The position numbers and the translations under genes were made by a program. From contig JAEDMJ010000022.1 in NCBI GenBank assembly GCA_016303065.1, forward strand, positions 1 through 31,507: 31,507 nt of DNA, in the 5' to 3' direction. Origin of the DNA: Clostridiales bacterium (lineage in GTDB: Bacteria > Bacillota > Clostridia > Oscillospirales > QAMX01). Of the stretch, positions 1-8,275 are shown one piece after another. The first letter of the stretch is position 1. Each line of letters opens with the position of its first letter. The notes beneath the pieces were generated by a model. That model was not told the DNA's origin, did no database searches, and saw only the letters and a list, made by a program, of their open reading frames with translations.

Positions 1-1
1 T

Positions 2-568
2 TTTCCGCAGCTTCTGATGCCGGATTCAATGGAATATCCTGTGACGATCTCCAATTGGCTACTCTTGATTCGGCGGGAAATTATTGAAGAAAACCAGCTT
101 TCGTTCCCGGAAGGAATGCGGTTTTCCGAGGATCTTCTGTTCGGCTCCGAGGTCGGCTACTATGCGCAGAGCATGACCTATCTCAAAGGCTATACTCCCT
201 ACCATTACCGGCAGAATCCAGATTCGGTAACACATACGGCGTTCAAGGACAAATGGCCGCTGCTTCTGGAGCTTTACCGGCAAATCGGGAAAAGGTTTCA
301 GGAAAAATCGGATTTTGACTTCACCCCCCAGATTCAGCGCTGTATGCTGTTCTTCGTCTATATGGCAATGAACCAGCGTCTGGCGGCGAAAATGCCGCTG
401 AAGCAGTTTTTCCGGGAGGTCAAGGCGGTACTGGATCACCCGGAAGTGCGGGCAGCGTTGGCACCCATTCAAATTGGTCAGCTGAACATCTCCCGGAAAT
501 TAAAAGTTATCTCTATGATCTATCAAAAGAACTATCTGCGGCCAGCCTTGCTTTTACTGCGAAGGTAG
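2..568 (+). CDS. Family 2 glycosyltransferase, C-terminal part (cut by window start)
   Basis: The reading frame is open to the left edge (codons before the first ATG at 17 read F-P-Q-L-L), so the N-terminal nucleotide-sugar-binding half lies outside the window. The visible part has the ED motif of GT2 enzymes (S-E-D-L-L-F, about residues 37-42 counted from the ATG at 17), followed by the helical C-terminal region typical of EpsH/WcaA-like enzymes of surface polysaccharide synthesis. Such enzymes move a sugar from a nucleotide donor to a lipid-linked glycan at the cytoplasmic membrane face. It ends with TAG 11 bases before the next glycosyltransferase gene, so it is the upstream member of the same operon. 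Donor and acceptor cannot be told. Confidence 0.8.
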   Translation, partial: FPQLLMPDSMEYPVTISNWLLLIRREIIEENQLSFPEGMRFSEDLLFGSEVGYYAQSMTYLKGYTPYHYRQNPDSVTHTAFKDKWPLLLELYRQIGKRFQEKSDFDFTPQIQRCMLFFVYMAMNQRLAAKMPLKQFFREVKAVLDHPEVRAALAPIQIGQLNISRKLKVISMIYQKNYLRPALLLLRR

Positions 569-579
569 AAACAGCACAA

Positions 580-1731
580 ATGAAAAAACTTTTATTTATC
601 AACGGTCATGTGAATACTGGCGGGGTTGAAAAGTCCCTTTTAGATATTCTGAAGCACCTGGATTATGAAAAATTTGAAGTTGATTTGCTGCTTCTTGAGG
701 AGTTTGGAGACTATGCTGCTGAAATACCTGAGCAAGTCCACGTTCAGCTTCGATGCCTGAAAAATACCTTTGGCTCTGTCCTAAGCAGCTTACTCCGCTG
801 CATACGTCTGCGGGACTGGTTCTGCTTTCGAATGCGGCTGATCTTTCTGTTGATGAAACTCTTCGGTCAGAGGAAAATCCGCTTTGCCCGGAATCTGCTC
901 ACCGGCAACCATCATTATGATTGTGTGGTCGGCTTTCGGCCCGGAATCTGCACACAAATTGCCGCTTTTGCGGTTAATGCGGACAAGCGTGTCACATGGT
1001 GGCACCACGGCGAGATCAATGTTGAACAAAACAGCTACTTGGAAGCAGCCAATGCCTGTGATTATGTCGCGGTTGTTTCCGAAGCATGCCGCAGCATGTT
1101 GGCGGATGCCTTTCCAACTCTGGAGCAAAAACTGACCATGGTGCCAAATATGCTGGATGTTAACTCCGTTTGCAAAAAGTCAGAAGCTTTCCGGCCTTAT
1201 GCGCAGGCAGATATGCTTCACATCGTTACGCTTTGCCGTCTTTCACCGGAAAAGCACATTGAGAATGCCATTTTCACAGCGAAAAAGCTGAAAGGGGCTG
1301 GGATCGACTTTCTATGGCATTTGGTGGGAAGCGGCAGCATTGAACATAACCTGCGTCAAACAGCGGAAAGCGCCGCGGTTTCAGATGTCTTCCGTTTTGA
1401 GGGAAATCAACCGAATCCTTATCCCTATCTGAAAAACGCAGATTTATTTGTGCATCCCTCTTATGTGGAATCGCAGGGACTCGTCGTTCTGGAAGCCATG
1501 GCGCTTGGAGTCCCCTGTGTCGTGACAAAGTCTCTTGGCCCATGCGAATTTATTGAGGACGGGGTCAACGGTATTCTGACGGAGCAAAACCCGGACTCTC
1601 TGGCTGATAAAGTCATAGAGATACTGACAGATCAGAAGCTGTACGAACAAATTAAAATGAACACCCACTGCCCGGAACAGTTTGCGCCAGAGCGCGTAGT
1701 GCGGAAGATTGAGGGTCTATTGGAGCGATAA
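580..1731 (+). CDS. Family 4 (GT-B) glycosyltransferase
   Basis: 383 residues, the normal size for a GT4 enzyme. The N-terminal Rossmann half opens with the acceptor-side loop GGVEKS (about 14-19). The C-terminal half shows a sugar-nucleotide-binding pattern: R-L-S-P-E-K near 220 and the retaining GT4 EX7E motif with E297 and E305 inside the segment V-E-S-Q-G-L-V-V-L-E-A. It probably transfers a sugar from a nucleotide donor during assembly of the lipid-linked repeat unit. The ribosome site is weak (GAAGG at 561-565, 14 bases before the ATG), which suggests translation coupled to the upstream GT2. The stop lies one base before the acetyltransferase start. The sugar specificity is unknown. Confidence 0.92.
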   Translation: MKKLLFINGHVNTGGVEKSLLDILKHLDYEKFEVDLLLLEEFGDYAAEIPEQVHVQLRCLKNTFGSVLSSLLRCIRLRDWFCFRMRLIFLLMKLFGQRKIRFARNLLTGNHHYDCVVGFRPGICTQIAAFAVNADKRVTWWHHGEINVEQNSYLEAANACDYVAVVSEACRSMLADAFPTLEQKLTMVPNMLDVNSVCKKSEAFRPYAQADMLHIVTLCRLSPEKHIENAIFTAKKLKGAGIDFLWHLVGSGSIEHNLRQTAESAAVSDVFRFEGNQPNPYPYLKNADLFVHPSYVESQGLVVLEAMALGVPCVVTKSLGPCEFIEDGVNGILTEQNPDSLADKVIEILTDQKLYEQIKMNTHCPEQFAPERVVRKIEGLLER

Positions 1732-1732
1732 A

Positions 1733-2284
1733 ATGAAAGAAACTTCTGTGATATATCGAATCTTAGTGAAGCTGGGAATCAAAAAGCCAATTGAATACAA
1801 CAGCATTGAGTATTTACGCTCTCGAGGTGTTCAAATCGGCGAGAATGTGCATATTCTTAATTCGCAGATCGATTTTGGACATGGCTTTCTGGTATCTATT
1901 GGAGACAATGTTACCTTAACCGGGGTTATTGTATTAGCACATGATGCCAGTACGCAGATTCCCTTGGGCGTCAGCAAAGTCGGTCGAGTAGTCATAGGTG
2001 ACAACGTTTTTGTGGGTCAAGGAGCAATTATTCTTCCCAACACTCATATTGGAAATCGTGTCGTGATCGGTGCGGGTGCAGTTGTGTCGAAGGATATTCC
2101 CGACAATTCTATTGCGATAGGTAATCCCATCCAGATAGTGGGGACATACGACGATTATGTTGCCCGACATAAAAAGCAGATGGAAGATCGTCCGGTTTAT
2201 CATACTCTTTGGTCCGAAAAAACATGGGAGGAAAAGGAACAGATGCGAAGAGAACTTCTTGATGGCATAGGCTACGATTTATAA
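1733..2284 (+). CDS. Hexapeptide-repeat (left-handed beta-helix) O-acetyltransferase
   Basis: 183 residues from the ATG at 1733. I chose this start because GGAG sits 7 bases upstream and the preceding gene ends at 1731; an upstream in-frame GTG at 1709 would overlap that gene. Repeated [IV]-G-x-x-x-x motifs (I-G-E-N-V, I-G-D-N-V, V-G-Q-G-A, I-G-N-R-V, I-G-A-G-A) form a left-handed beta-helix like that of maltose/serine/NodL-type acetyltransferases. His70 in A-H-D-A-S is the likely catalytic base, and the tail carries the usual I-A-I-G-N-P motif. It probably adds an acetyl group from acetyl-CoA to a sugar of the glycan made by this cluster. The exact acceptor is an inference. Confidence 0.88.
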   Translation: MKETSVIYRILVKLGIKKPIEYNSIEYLRSRGVQIGENVHILNSQIDFGHGFLVSIGDNVTLTGVIVLAHDASTQIPLGVSKVGRVVIGDNVFVGQGAIILPNTHIGNRVVIGAGAVVSKDIPDNSIAIGNPIQIVGTYDDYVARHKKQMEDRPVYHTLWSEKTWEEKEQMRRELLDGIGYDL

Positions 2285-2296
2285 GGTGCAGAAATC

Positions 2297-3460
2297 ATGC
2301 GTATTTTATTATATGGTAATGGCGGCAGCGGCAATCATGGCTGTGAAGCTATTGTGCGTGGCACTGTGGAATTACTTGGTACAGGCAGCAATTTCTTTTG
2401 TGTTCGTTCAACAAATGTCGCTGAAGATACCCTGTATGGCCTAAACCAATTGGCAGAAGTATCTCCTGCCCGGACTGTAAGAAAGAAAAATTTTTCTTTT
2501 ATATGTGCATATGCAAAACTTAAACTAACTGGTAATTATACAGACATGGATGGGCTCGACTATTTACCGGGCATTTCGGCTGCTGCTTCAAAAACAGATG
2601 TTGCCTTATCGGTCGGTGGAGATAACTATTGCTATAACGGAACAGAGATTTACAGCTGGCTAAATCGGGCTTATCACAAAGCTGGAATAAAAACTGTTCT
2701 TTGGGGCTGCTCGGTTGAGCCGGAAGTTGCTGCAAAAAAAGCCATAGCTGAAGATCTTTCAAATTATAACTTAATCGTAACCCGAGAGAGTATTACTTAC
2801 GAAGCAGTAAGACAAGTGCAAAAAAATACTGTTCAATCTCCGGATCCGGCCTTTTTTATGAAGCCTTTGAAGTGCGAAGTAGATGCGCGTTTGGAAGCCG
2901 GTAATGTTATTGGAATTAATGCCAGTCCGCATATTCTGAAATGTGAATCCACTTCCGGCATGGCCTATGAGAATTACAAACAACTAATACGATATATTCT
3001 TTCTGAAACAAACGCTACGATCGCTTTGATTCCTCATGTGGTGTGGAGTTCCAACGATGATCGGACAGTCCTTCGGCAATTGTACGATGATTTTGACCGT
3101 GATCCCAGATTGGTGCTGATAGAAGACCATACCGCACCCGAGCTGAAGTACATCATTTCCCGGTGCTGCTTCTTTGTGGGGGCCCGAACTCACGCGATTA
3201 TTGCGGCCTATTCATCCTGTGTCCCCACATTGGTTATGGGATACTCTGTTAAGGCGAGAGGAATTGCCCGGGACCTGTTTGGTACAGAAGACGGTTATGT
3301 TCTCCCGGTACAAGATTTAAGAGAACCGGGTGAGTTGACAAATGGTTTCCGGAAGCTGTGGGAAGAAAAAGAAACGGTGCAAAAATCTCTGGAGAACATC
3401 CTTCCAAATTATCTGTCTGCTGCACAGCAGGCGGTCAATGCAATCAACAAACTGGAGTAA
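2297..3460 (+). CDS. Polysaccharide pyruvyl transferase family protein
   Basis: 387 residues. The N-terminus has the glycine-rich G-N-G-G-S-G-N-H-G-C-E-A-I segment, and the C-terminal half has the family hallmark G-A-R-T-H-A (295-300, His299), followed by a G-Y-S-V-K segment. These are typical of PF04230 (WcaK/CsaB-like), which transfer pyruvate from phosphoenolpyruvate to form a ketal on a sugar of a surface polysaccharide. AAGG (2283-2286) lies 10 bases before the ATG. It lies between an acetyltransferase and a flippase, so it probably decorates the same repeat unit. Many family members in gut Clostridia sit beside FrhB-like proteins, as here. Confidence 0.92.
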   Translation: MRILLYGNGGSGNHGCEAIVRGTVELLGTGSNFFCVRSTNVAEDTLYGLNQLAEVSPARTVRKKNFSFICAYAKLKLTGNYTDMDGLDYLPGISAAASKTDVALSVGGDNYCYNGTEIYSWLNRAYHKAGIKTVLWGCSVEPEVAAKKAIAEDLSNYNLIVTRESITYEAVRQVQKNTVQSPDPAFFMKPLKCEVDARLEAGNVIGINASPHILKCESTSGMAYENYKQLIRYILSETNATIALIPHVVWSSNDDRTVLRQLYDDFDRDPRLVLIEDHTAPELKYIISRCCFFVGARTHAIIAAYSSCVPTLVMGYSVKARGIARDLFGTEDGYVLPVQDLREPGELTNGFRKLWEEKETVQKSLENILPNYLSAAQQAVNAINKLE

Positions 3461-3463
3461 AAT

Positions 3464-4990
3464 GTGAAGCATAATCAGCTTAAAACCGGAGCCGTAATTT
3501 CCTACCTCAACCTTTTGATTGGCAATATCATCCCCTTCATTTATACTCCCATTATGCTTCGTCTGCTGGGACAGGCTGAATATGGCCTGTACGGTATCGC
3601 CCAGTCCATCATGGGCTATATCGGTCTGCTCAATTTTGGCATTGGTGGGGCCATTGTCCGTTATCTCGCCAAATATCGAGCGGAAGGGAATAAAAAACAG
3701 GAAGAGCGAGTTGCCGGACTGTTTATTAAAATATACTCGGTAATATGCTGCCTCATTCTGGTCGCAGGATTCCTTTTCGCCGCGAATATCCAGATATACA
3801 GCCGATCACTAACCAACAGTGAATTGGAAACCCTGCGCAAGTTGGTCACTCTCATGACCTTAAACACGGCTGTCTTTCTTCCTTTCAGTGTTTTCAGCTC
3901 AATTGTTTTGGCTCATGAGCGTTATATCTTTAACAAGCTGGTCGGACTCCTCTCCGGTATTGTCGCTCCGCTTCTGAATCTGGCTCTTCTTTACTGCGGC
4001 TTCGGTTCCGTTGGATTGGTCGTTTCATCCACAGTTTTAAACTTTGCGACGTATAGTATCTATACGGTATATGCCGTGAAGAAACTGCAGATAAGACCGA
4101 GATTTGGCAAAACGGAGCCCGGCATTTTGTGGGAAATTTTAGGCTTCTCCTCCTTCGTATTCCTCGCCAGCATAGTGGACGTTCTCTACTGGTCAACAGA
4201 CAAGCTCATCATTGGCTGGGCAATTGGCTCGGTGGCAACGGCAGTTTACAACATTGGCGCATCATTCAACACTTATGTTACCAGCCTGTCCACGGCAATC
4301 AGCGGATTATTGGTGCCGCGGCTTACAGAAATGGCAGTAAAAGACGCGTCTGAAGAGCAGTTTACTGCAATTTTTATCAAAGTAGGGCGCCTGCAGTTTA
4401 TTTTCGTTTCATTCATTGTGTCCGCCTTCGTAGCTTTTGGGCGTCAGTTTATTGCTCTGTGGGCAGGAGCGGGATATGAGAAGTCGTATTATGTTGCACT
4501 TCTTACGATGATCCCGGTGACAATACCCTTGATCCAGAATACGGGACTGAATATTTTATACGCACTGAATAAACACAAATTCCGATCTATTGTTTATGCC
4601 TGTATTGCCGTGTTAAATGTTGGCTTGACCGTCTGGTGGGTAGATGACTACGGAATTATCGGTGCTGCGATGGCAACTTGTATTGCCTATGTTTTGGGAA
4701 ACATCCTGATCATCAATTGGTATTATTACAAATATATAGGCTTGGATATACCGCTTTTCTGGCGGAATATTTTAAAAATGAGTCCTGTAATGCTGATAAT
4801 GGGAACTACTTGGTGGCTTATTCTTGACCAGATTCATATCAACAGCTGGCTTGTCTTCTTTGCCCTGGCGACAGTGTACACAATTATGTATCTGCCTTTA
4901 GCATATCGATTCATGATGAACCAGTATGAACGGGACATGGTCATGGTTCCCGTTCAAAAAATATTAAGAAAACTCCATTTGATGAGATAA
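3464..4990 (+). CDS. Wzx-type polysaccharide flippase (MATE/MVF superfamily)
   Basis: 508 residues with a dozen or more hydrophobic helices across the whole length. The N-terminal pattern (a helix, then a segment with L-L-G-x-x-E-Y-G-L-Y) is typical of Polysacc_synt lipid-linked oligosaccharide exporters. It should flip the undecaprenyl-linked repeat unit across the cytoplasmic membrane. The start is GTG at 3464: an ATG at 3462 in another frame meets a stop at once, and the next in-frame ATG lies about 30 codons inside, within the conserved first helices. It begins 3 bases after the pyruvyl transferase stop, and its stop shares one base with the next start (TAATG), so translation is coupled. 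Confidence 0.92.
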   Translation: MKHNQLKTGAVISYLNLLIGNIIPFIYTPIMLRLLGQAEYGLYGIAQSIMGYIGLLNFGIGGAIVRYLAKYRAEGNKKQEERVAGLFIKIYSVICCLILVAGFLFAANIQIYSRSLTNSELETLRKLVTLMTLNTAVFLPFSVFSSIVLAHERYIFNKLVGLLSGIVAPLLNLALLYCGFGSVGLVVSSTVLNFATYSIYTVYAVKKLQIRPRFGKTEPGILWEILGFSSFVFLASIVDVLYWSTDKLIIGWAIGSVATAVYNIGASFNTYVTSLSTAISGLLVPRLTEMAVKDASEEQFTAIFIKVGRLQFIFVSFIVSAFVAFGRQFIALWAGAGYEKSYYVALLTMIPVTIPLIQNTGLNILYALNKHKFRSIVYACIAVLNVGLTVWWVDDYGIIGAAMATCIAYVLGNILIINWYYYKYIGLDIPLFWRNILKMSPVMLIMGTTWWLILDQIHINSWLVFFALATVYTIMYLPLAYRFMMNQYERDMVMVPVQKILRKLHLMR

Positions 4991-6183
4991 TGGTGATTGA
5001 TATGCCCCAATTATGTGAAATTCAATCCTGTACAGGATGCTCTGCCTGTGCCAATGCATGTCTCCAAGGCTATATTCATATGAATTCAAATTCAGAAGGT
5101 TTTTTGTACCCGGAGATACAGGAATCGGCCTGTATTCACTGCGGATTGTGTGAAAAAAGCTGCCCTGTCCTGCACGCTGTCGGGCAGTGGGGGCCTGAAC
5201 CGGCAAAAACCAAAGCTTTTTGCGTTCAGCATCAAGACGAAGCTGTCCGCTTTGCCAGTACTTCGGGAGGTGTTTTTACCGCGCTTTGCGATTGGGTATT
5301 CCGGCATGACGGCATCGTATTTGGCGCATCGTTCGATACTTCGTTCCAGGTAGTACATATCCGGGCGGATGATATGGACGCAGTCAGCAAGCTTCGCACA
5401 GCAAAATATGCACAAAGTAGAATTGGAGACTGCTTTCGTGAGATCAGAGCTCTGCTGAATCAGGAGCGCTATGTCCTGTTTTCAGGTACACCTTGCCAAA
5501 TTGCCGGTCTCACAGCTTATTTGGGCAGAGAATATGAAAAGCTGCTTCTAGTGGATGTGATCTGCCATGGCGTTCCGTCTCCGACAGTTTGGCAAGAATA
5601 TATCCGACACCGTAGCCAGGCAGACGCTCAGGGAGCAAAGCCCGTAGCTGTCAATCTCCGTAGCAAAATAACCGGCTGGCCAAATTACTCTGTCCATTTC
5701 GTTTATGAAAACGGAGTAGACTACAGCGTCCCAAACTCTGCAGATCCTTTCATGAGAGCTTTTGTGAACAATTTATGCCTACGGCCCTCTTGCTATGACT
5801 GCCAGTTTAAAGGAATTACTAGGGCCAGCGATTTTACCTTGGGTGACTATTGGGGCGTATGGGGTCAGGTTCCTGCGTTCAACGATGGGAAAGGTACATC
5901 TCTGGTAATGGTTAATAATGAGAAAGCAATGTATGTATGGAACGAAGTTTGTCAGCTGTTCCGATTTCAGCAAGTTGACGCGGCAGCTTCCCTAGCAGAC
6001 AACCCATCGGCTTTATACTCTCCAGAGGAACCTTCCTGTCGTGAATACTTTATGGGCAATTATTCCAATCAGGATTTTGGAAATCTGGTGAATTCACTTT
6101 GCCCTGTTATCACTCCGTGCAAGAGACCTGCTTGGAAGCGTTTTTTGAATTTGCTGTATAGGAAAATACATAAAACGAAATGA
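4990..6183 (+). CDS. FrhB-like (coenzyme F420 hydrogenase/dehydrogenase beta subunit family) iron-sulfur protein
   Basis: 397 residues. The N-terminus carries two ferredoxin-type 4Fe-4S motifs: Cys14, 17, 20, 24 and Cys48, 51, 54, 58. The rest matches the FrhB N- and C-terminal domains (segments such as F-S-G-T-P-C-Q-I-A-G and the R-A-S-D-F-T-L-G-D-Y-W-G stretch). In archaeal methanogens FrhB reduces F420 with FAD and iron-sulfur clusters. The polysaccharide-cluster homologues of bacteria have no settled role; a redox step on a sugar nucleotide or a flavin-dependent modification is possible. The ATG at 4990 overlaps the flippase stop by one base; ATG 5002 is an alternative. It is the last intact gene of the glycan operon. 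Confidence 0.88.
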   Translation: MVIDMPQLCEIQSCTGCSACANACLQGYIHMNSNSEGFLYPEIQESACIHCGLCEKSCPVLHAVGQWGPEPAKTKAFCVQHQDEAVRFASTSGGVFTALCDWVFRHDGIVFGASFDTSFQVVHIRADDMDAVSKLRTAKYAQSRIGDCFREIRALLNQERYVLFSGTPCQIAGLTAYLGREYEKLLLVDVICHGVPSPTVWQEYIRHRSQADAQGAKPVAVNLRSKITGWPNYSVHFVYENGVDYSVPNSADPFMRAFVNNLCLRPSCYDCQFKGITRASDFTLGDYWGVWGQVPAFNDGKGTSLVMVNNEKAMYVWNEVCQLFRFQQVDAAASLADNPSALYSPEEPSCREYFMGNYSNQDFGNLVNSLCPVITPCKRPAWKRFLNLLYRKIHKTK

Positions 6184-6476
6184 ATGCTCATTTATTGGGG
6201 GAACACATCATCTGTCGTTATAAACGGTTTACGTTCCAACAAATAATTTTGCCAGCTATCCCATGACAATAGCAATTCACCCATAGGGTGTTACAAATTT
6301 CTCCTATGTCGGCTTTAATTGTTTACTTAATTGGAAATATCCATCTAAACCTGTTTCCGCTGTTGATTGTCCAAATAATTTCGGGAGTTCTAATATATTT
6401 TGGGCTTGCATTTTTTACCCACAACTCTAACTTGAAATATTGCTTGGACACATTTAGAGCTGTTGTGAAAAAGTAA
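6184..6476 (+). pseudogene. Decayed 3' end of a second polysaccharide flippase gene
   Basis: The clearest part is a 62-codon frame from a GTG at 6288 to TAA at 6476, with two hydrophobic helices and a basic tail (L-D-T-F-R-A-V-V-K-K). This resembles the last two helices and C-terminus of Wzx-like flippases. Upstream of it all three frames carry stops (TGA at 6264 and TAG at 6270 in the same frame), with hydrophobic pieces split among frames. That looks like a decayed gene rather than a small protein. It is not a copy of the intact flippase at 3464, whose tail differs. The call rests on tail similarity only; a genuine small membrane protein is not excluded. Confidence 0.5.
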
Positions 6477-6535
6477 TACTGTCAGCGGTATCTTTTTTTC
6501 AAAAGCATTCACCGGCTTTCCCTCCCGTCAAGCGG

Positions 6536-6564
6536 TTGACAAAGCAACTCAAACATGGTATATT
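6536..6564 (+). promoter_or_regulatory. Sigma-A-type promoter of the isomerase-like gene
   Basis: TTGACA at 6536-6541, a 17-base spacer and TATATT at 6559-6564. Expected RNA start is near 6571, so the real coding start must lie downstream, which supports the ATG at 6624. It marks an independent transcription unit after the glycan operon. Confidence 0.85.
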
Positions 6565-6623
6565 CTCTTTGTAATTTCTGCCGGCGCACTTTCCGGCCAA
6601 GTCTGGTGAAAGGAAAAATACAT

Positions 6624-8105
6624 ATGTTCAGCAATATTCCGAATGTTGTCCCCGGCATAATTGCCGTTTCCCGAGATTGTTTTCCCGTCGACCTCTCTGC
6701 CCGCCGCCGCAAGGCCATAGTCAGCGCTTTCGGCGAGGGACTTTACGAGTGTCCCGTCACTGTTGAAAACGAAAAGGATATGCTTGCCGCTGTCAGCGAC
6801 GTTAAAGCTGCGGGCTGCAATGCGCTTGTGGTCTTTCTCGGAAACTTCGGCCCCGAGACTCCCGAAACTCTGATCGCCAGGAATTTTGACGGCCCCTGCA
6901 TGTTCGTTGCCGCCGCCGAAGGCGACGGAGACCTTATGAACGGCCGCGGCGATGCTTTCTGCGGAATGCTCAACTGCTCTTACAACCTCGGCATGCGCCG
7001 TCTCAGGGCCTACATCCCCGAGTACCCCGTCGGTACCGCCGAAGAAATTGCAAAGATGATCTCCGAATTCATCCCCGTCGCCCGTGCGATAATCGGCGTT
7101 TCCTCTCTCAAGATTATCACCTTCGGCCCCAGACCCCAGGACTTTTTTGCCTGCAACGCTCCGATCAGGGGGCTTTACGAGCTGGGCGTCGAGGTTGAAG
7201 AAAACTCCGAGCTTGACCTGCTTGTCAGCTACCGCGCCCACGAGAACGACGGGCGCATTCCCGCCGTCTGCGCCGACATGGCAAACGAGCTGGGTATTTC
7301 CGGCAACAACTACCCCGACCTTCTCCCGAGAATGGCGCAGTTTGAGCTGACGCTCCTCGATTGGGCCGAAGAGCACAAGGGCTCCCGCAGATACATCGCA
7401 TTTGCCGACAAATGCTGGCCCGCATTTCCCCGGCAATTCGGCTTTGAGCCCTGTTATGTGAACTCGCGCCTTGCCTCCCGCGGCATACCCGTTGCCTGCG
7501 AGGTCGACATCTACGGCGCGCTCAGCGAATATATCGGCGCCTGCGTCTCAAACGACGCAGTCACCCTTCTGGACATCAACAATTCCGTTCCGAAGTCCCT
7601 CTTCGACGAAAAAATCGCCGGAAAGTTCAGCTGCACTCTCACCGACACCTTCATGGGCTTCCACTGCGGAAACACTCCATCCTGCAAAATGTGCTCCGAC
7701 CGCGCAGTCAAGTACCAGCTCATTCAGCACCGCCTGCTTGAGCCCCGGGATTCAGAACCGGATTTCACCCGCGGCACCCTGGAAGGCGACATTGCCGCCG
7801 GCGATATCACCTTTTTCCGCCTCCAGTGCGACAGCGAAGGCGCGCTCCGCTCCTACATCGCCGAGGGCGAGGTCCTTCCGGTTCCGACCGGATCATTCGG
7901 CGGCATAGGCATATTCGCAATACCGGAAATGGGACGCTTTTACCGCCATGTGCTGATCGAGAAGCGCTATCCCCACCACGGAGCCGTCGCCTTCTCCCAC
8001 TGCGGAAAATCGCTGTTCAACGTCTTCCGCTATTTCGGGATCGAAGACATCTCGTACAACCGTCCGCGTTTTATCCCCTATCCCACCGAAAACCCCTTCG
8101 CCTGA
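6624..8105 (+). CDS. L-fucose/L-arabinose isomerase family protein
   Basis: 494 residues from the ATG at 6624; a longer frame opening at 6555 is excluded because it starts inside the promoter. The fold-defining metal ligands of the FucI/AraA superfamily can be matched: Glu293 (C-E-V-D), Asp317 (L-L-D-I-N-N), 24 residues apart as E337/D361 are in E. coli FucI, and His452 in H-H-G-A-V-A-F-S-H-C-G, which resembles the FucI segment around H528. The enzyme should interconvert an aldose and a ketose with Mn2+. It is shorter than FucI (about 590 residues) and belongs to the poorly characterised 'fucose isomerase-like' group, so substrate is open. It is monocistronic, closed by a strong terminator, and near a GH127 gene and AraC regulator, which suggests L-arabinose, L-fucose or a related sugar. 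Confidence 0.85.
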   Translation: MFSNIPNVVPGIIAVSRDCFPVDLSARRRKAIVSAFGEGLYECPVTVENEKDMLAAVSDVKAAGCNALVVFLGNFGPETPETLIARNFDGPCMFVAAAEGDGDLMNGRGDAFCGMLNCSYNLGMRRLRAYIPEYPVGTAEEIAKMISEFIPVARAIIGVSSLKIITFGPRPQDFFACNAPIRGLYELGVEVEENSELDLLVSYRAHENDGRIPAVCADMANELGISGNNYPDLLPRMAQFELTLLDWAEEHKGSRRYIAFADKCWPAFPRQFGFEPCYVNSRLASRGIPVACEVDIYGALSEYIGACVSNDAVTLLDINNSVPKSLFDEKIAGKFSCTLTDTFMGFHCGNTPSCKMCSDRAVKYQLIQHRLLEPRDSEPDFTRGTLEGDIAAGDITFFRLQCDSEGALRSYIAEGEVLPVPTGSFGGIGIFAIPEMGRFYRHVLIEKRYPHHGAVAFSHCGKSLFNVFRYFGIEDISYNRPRFIPYPTENPFA

Positions 8106-8167
8106 TAAACGCCGTAAAATCGGTTCCGCCGTATTTTTTCAAACTTTCATTTTCAACAAACAGTCTC

Positions 8168-8212
8168 AAAAAGAGCTCGCTGAATTTCTCCTTGATTCAG
8201 TGAGCTCTTTTT
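8168..8212. terminator. Bidirectional intrinsic terminator
   Basis: AAAAAGAGCTC (8168-8178), a G that can wobble-pair with T8201, then CTGAAT (8180-8185), a 9-base loop, ATTCAG and GAGCTCTTTTT (8195-8212). The stem is 17 Watson-Crick pairs plus one wobble, with runs of five T on both strands. It lies between the convergent isomerase-like gene and GH127 gene and should stop transcription from both. Confidence 0.92.
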
Positions 8213-8226
8213 CAAATTCATACAGG

Positions 8227-8267
8227 AAAGCGTACCCGGGCGGCTATGCTCTCCCCGGATACGCTTT
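8227..8267 (-). terminator. Second hairpin just after the GH127 gene
   Basis: AAAGCGTA-C-CCGGG (8227-8240) pairs with CCCGG-A-TACGCTTT (8254-8267), with one C/A mismatch and a 13-base loop. It starts 8 bases past the GH127 stop on the - strand. The following T run is only three long, so it may be a weak terminator or a 3'-end-protecting hairpin backed by the stronger one at 8168-8212. Confidence 0.55.
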
Positions 8268-8275
8268 GAAAAATC

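Noticed and set aside
6549..7436. 295-codon open frame on the - strand
   Set aside because: It is antisense to the isomerase-like gene, which has clear family motifs, a promoter and a terminator; the G/C-rich third positions keep the shadow frame open.
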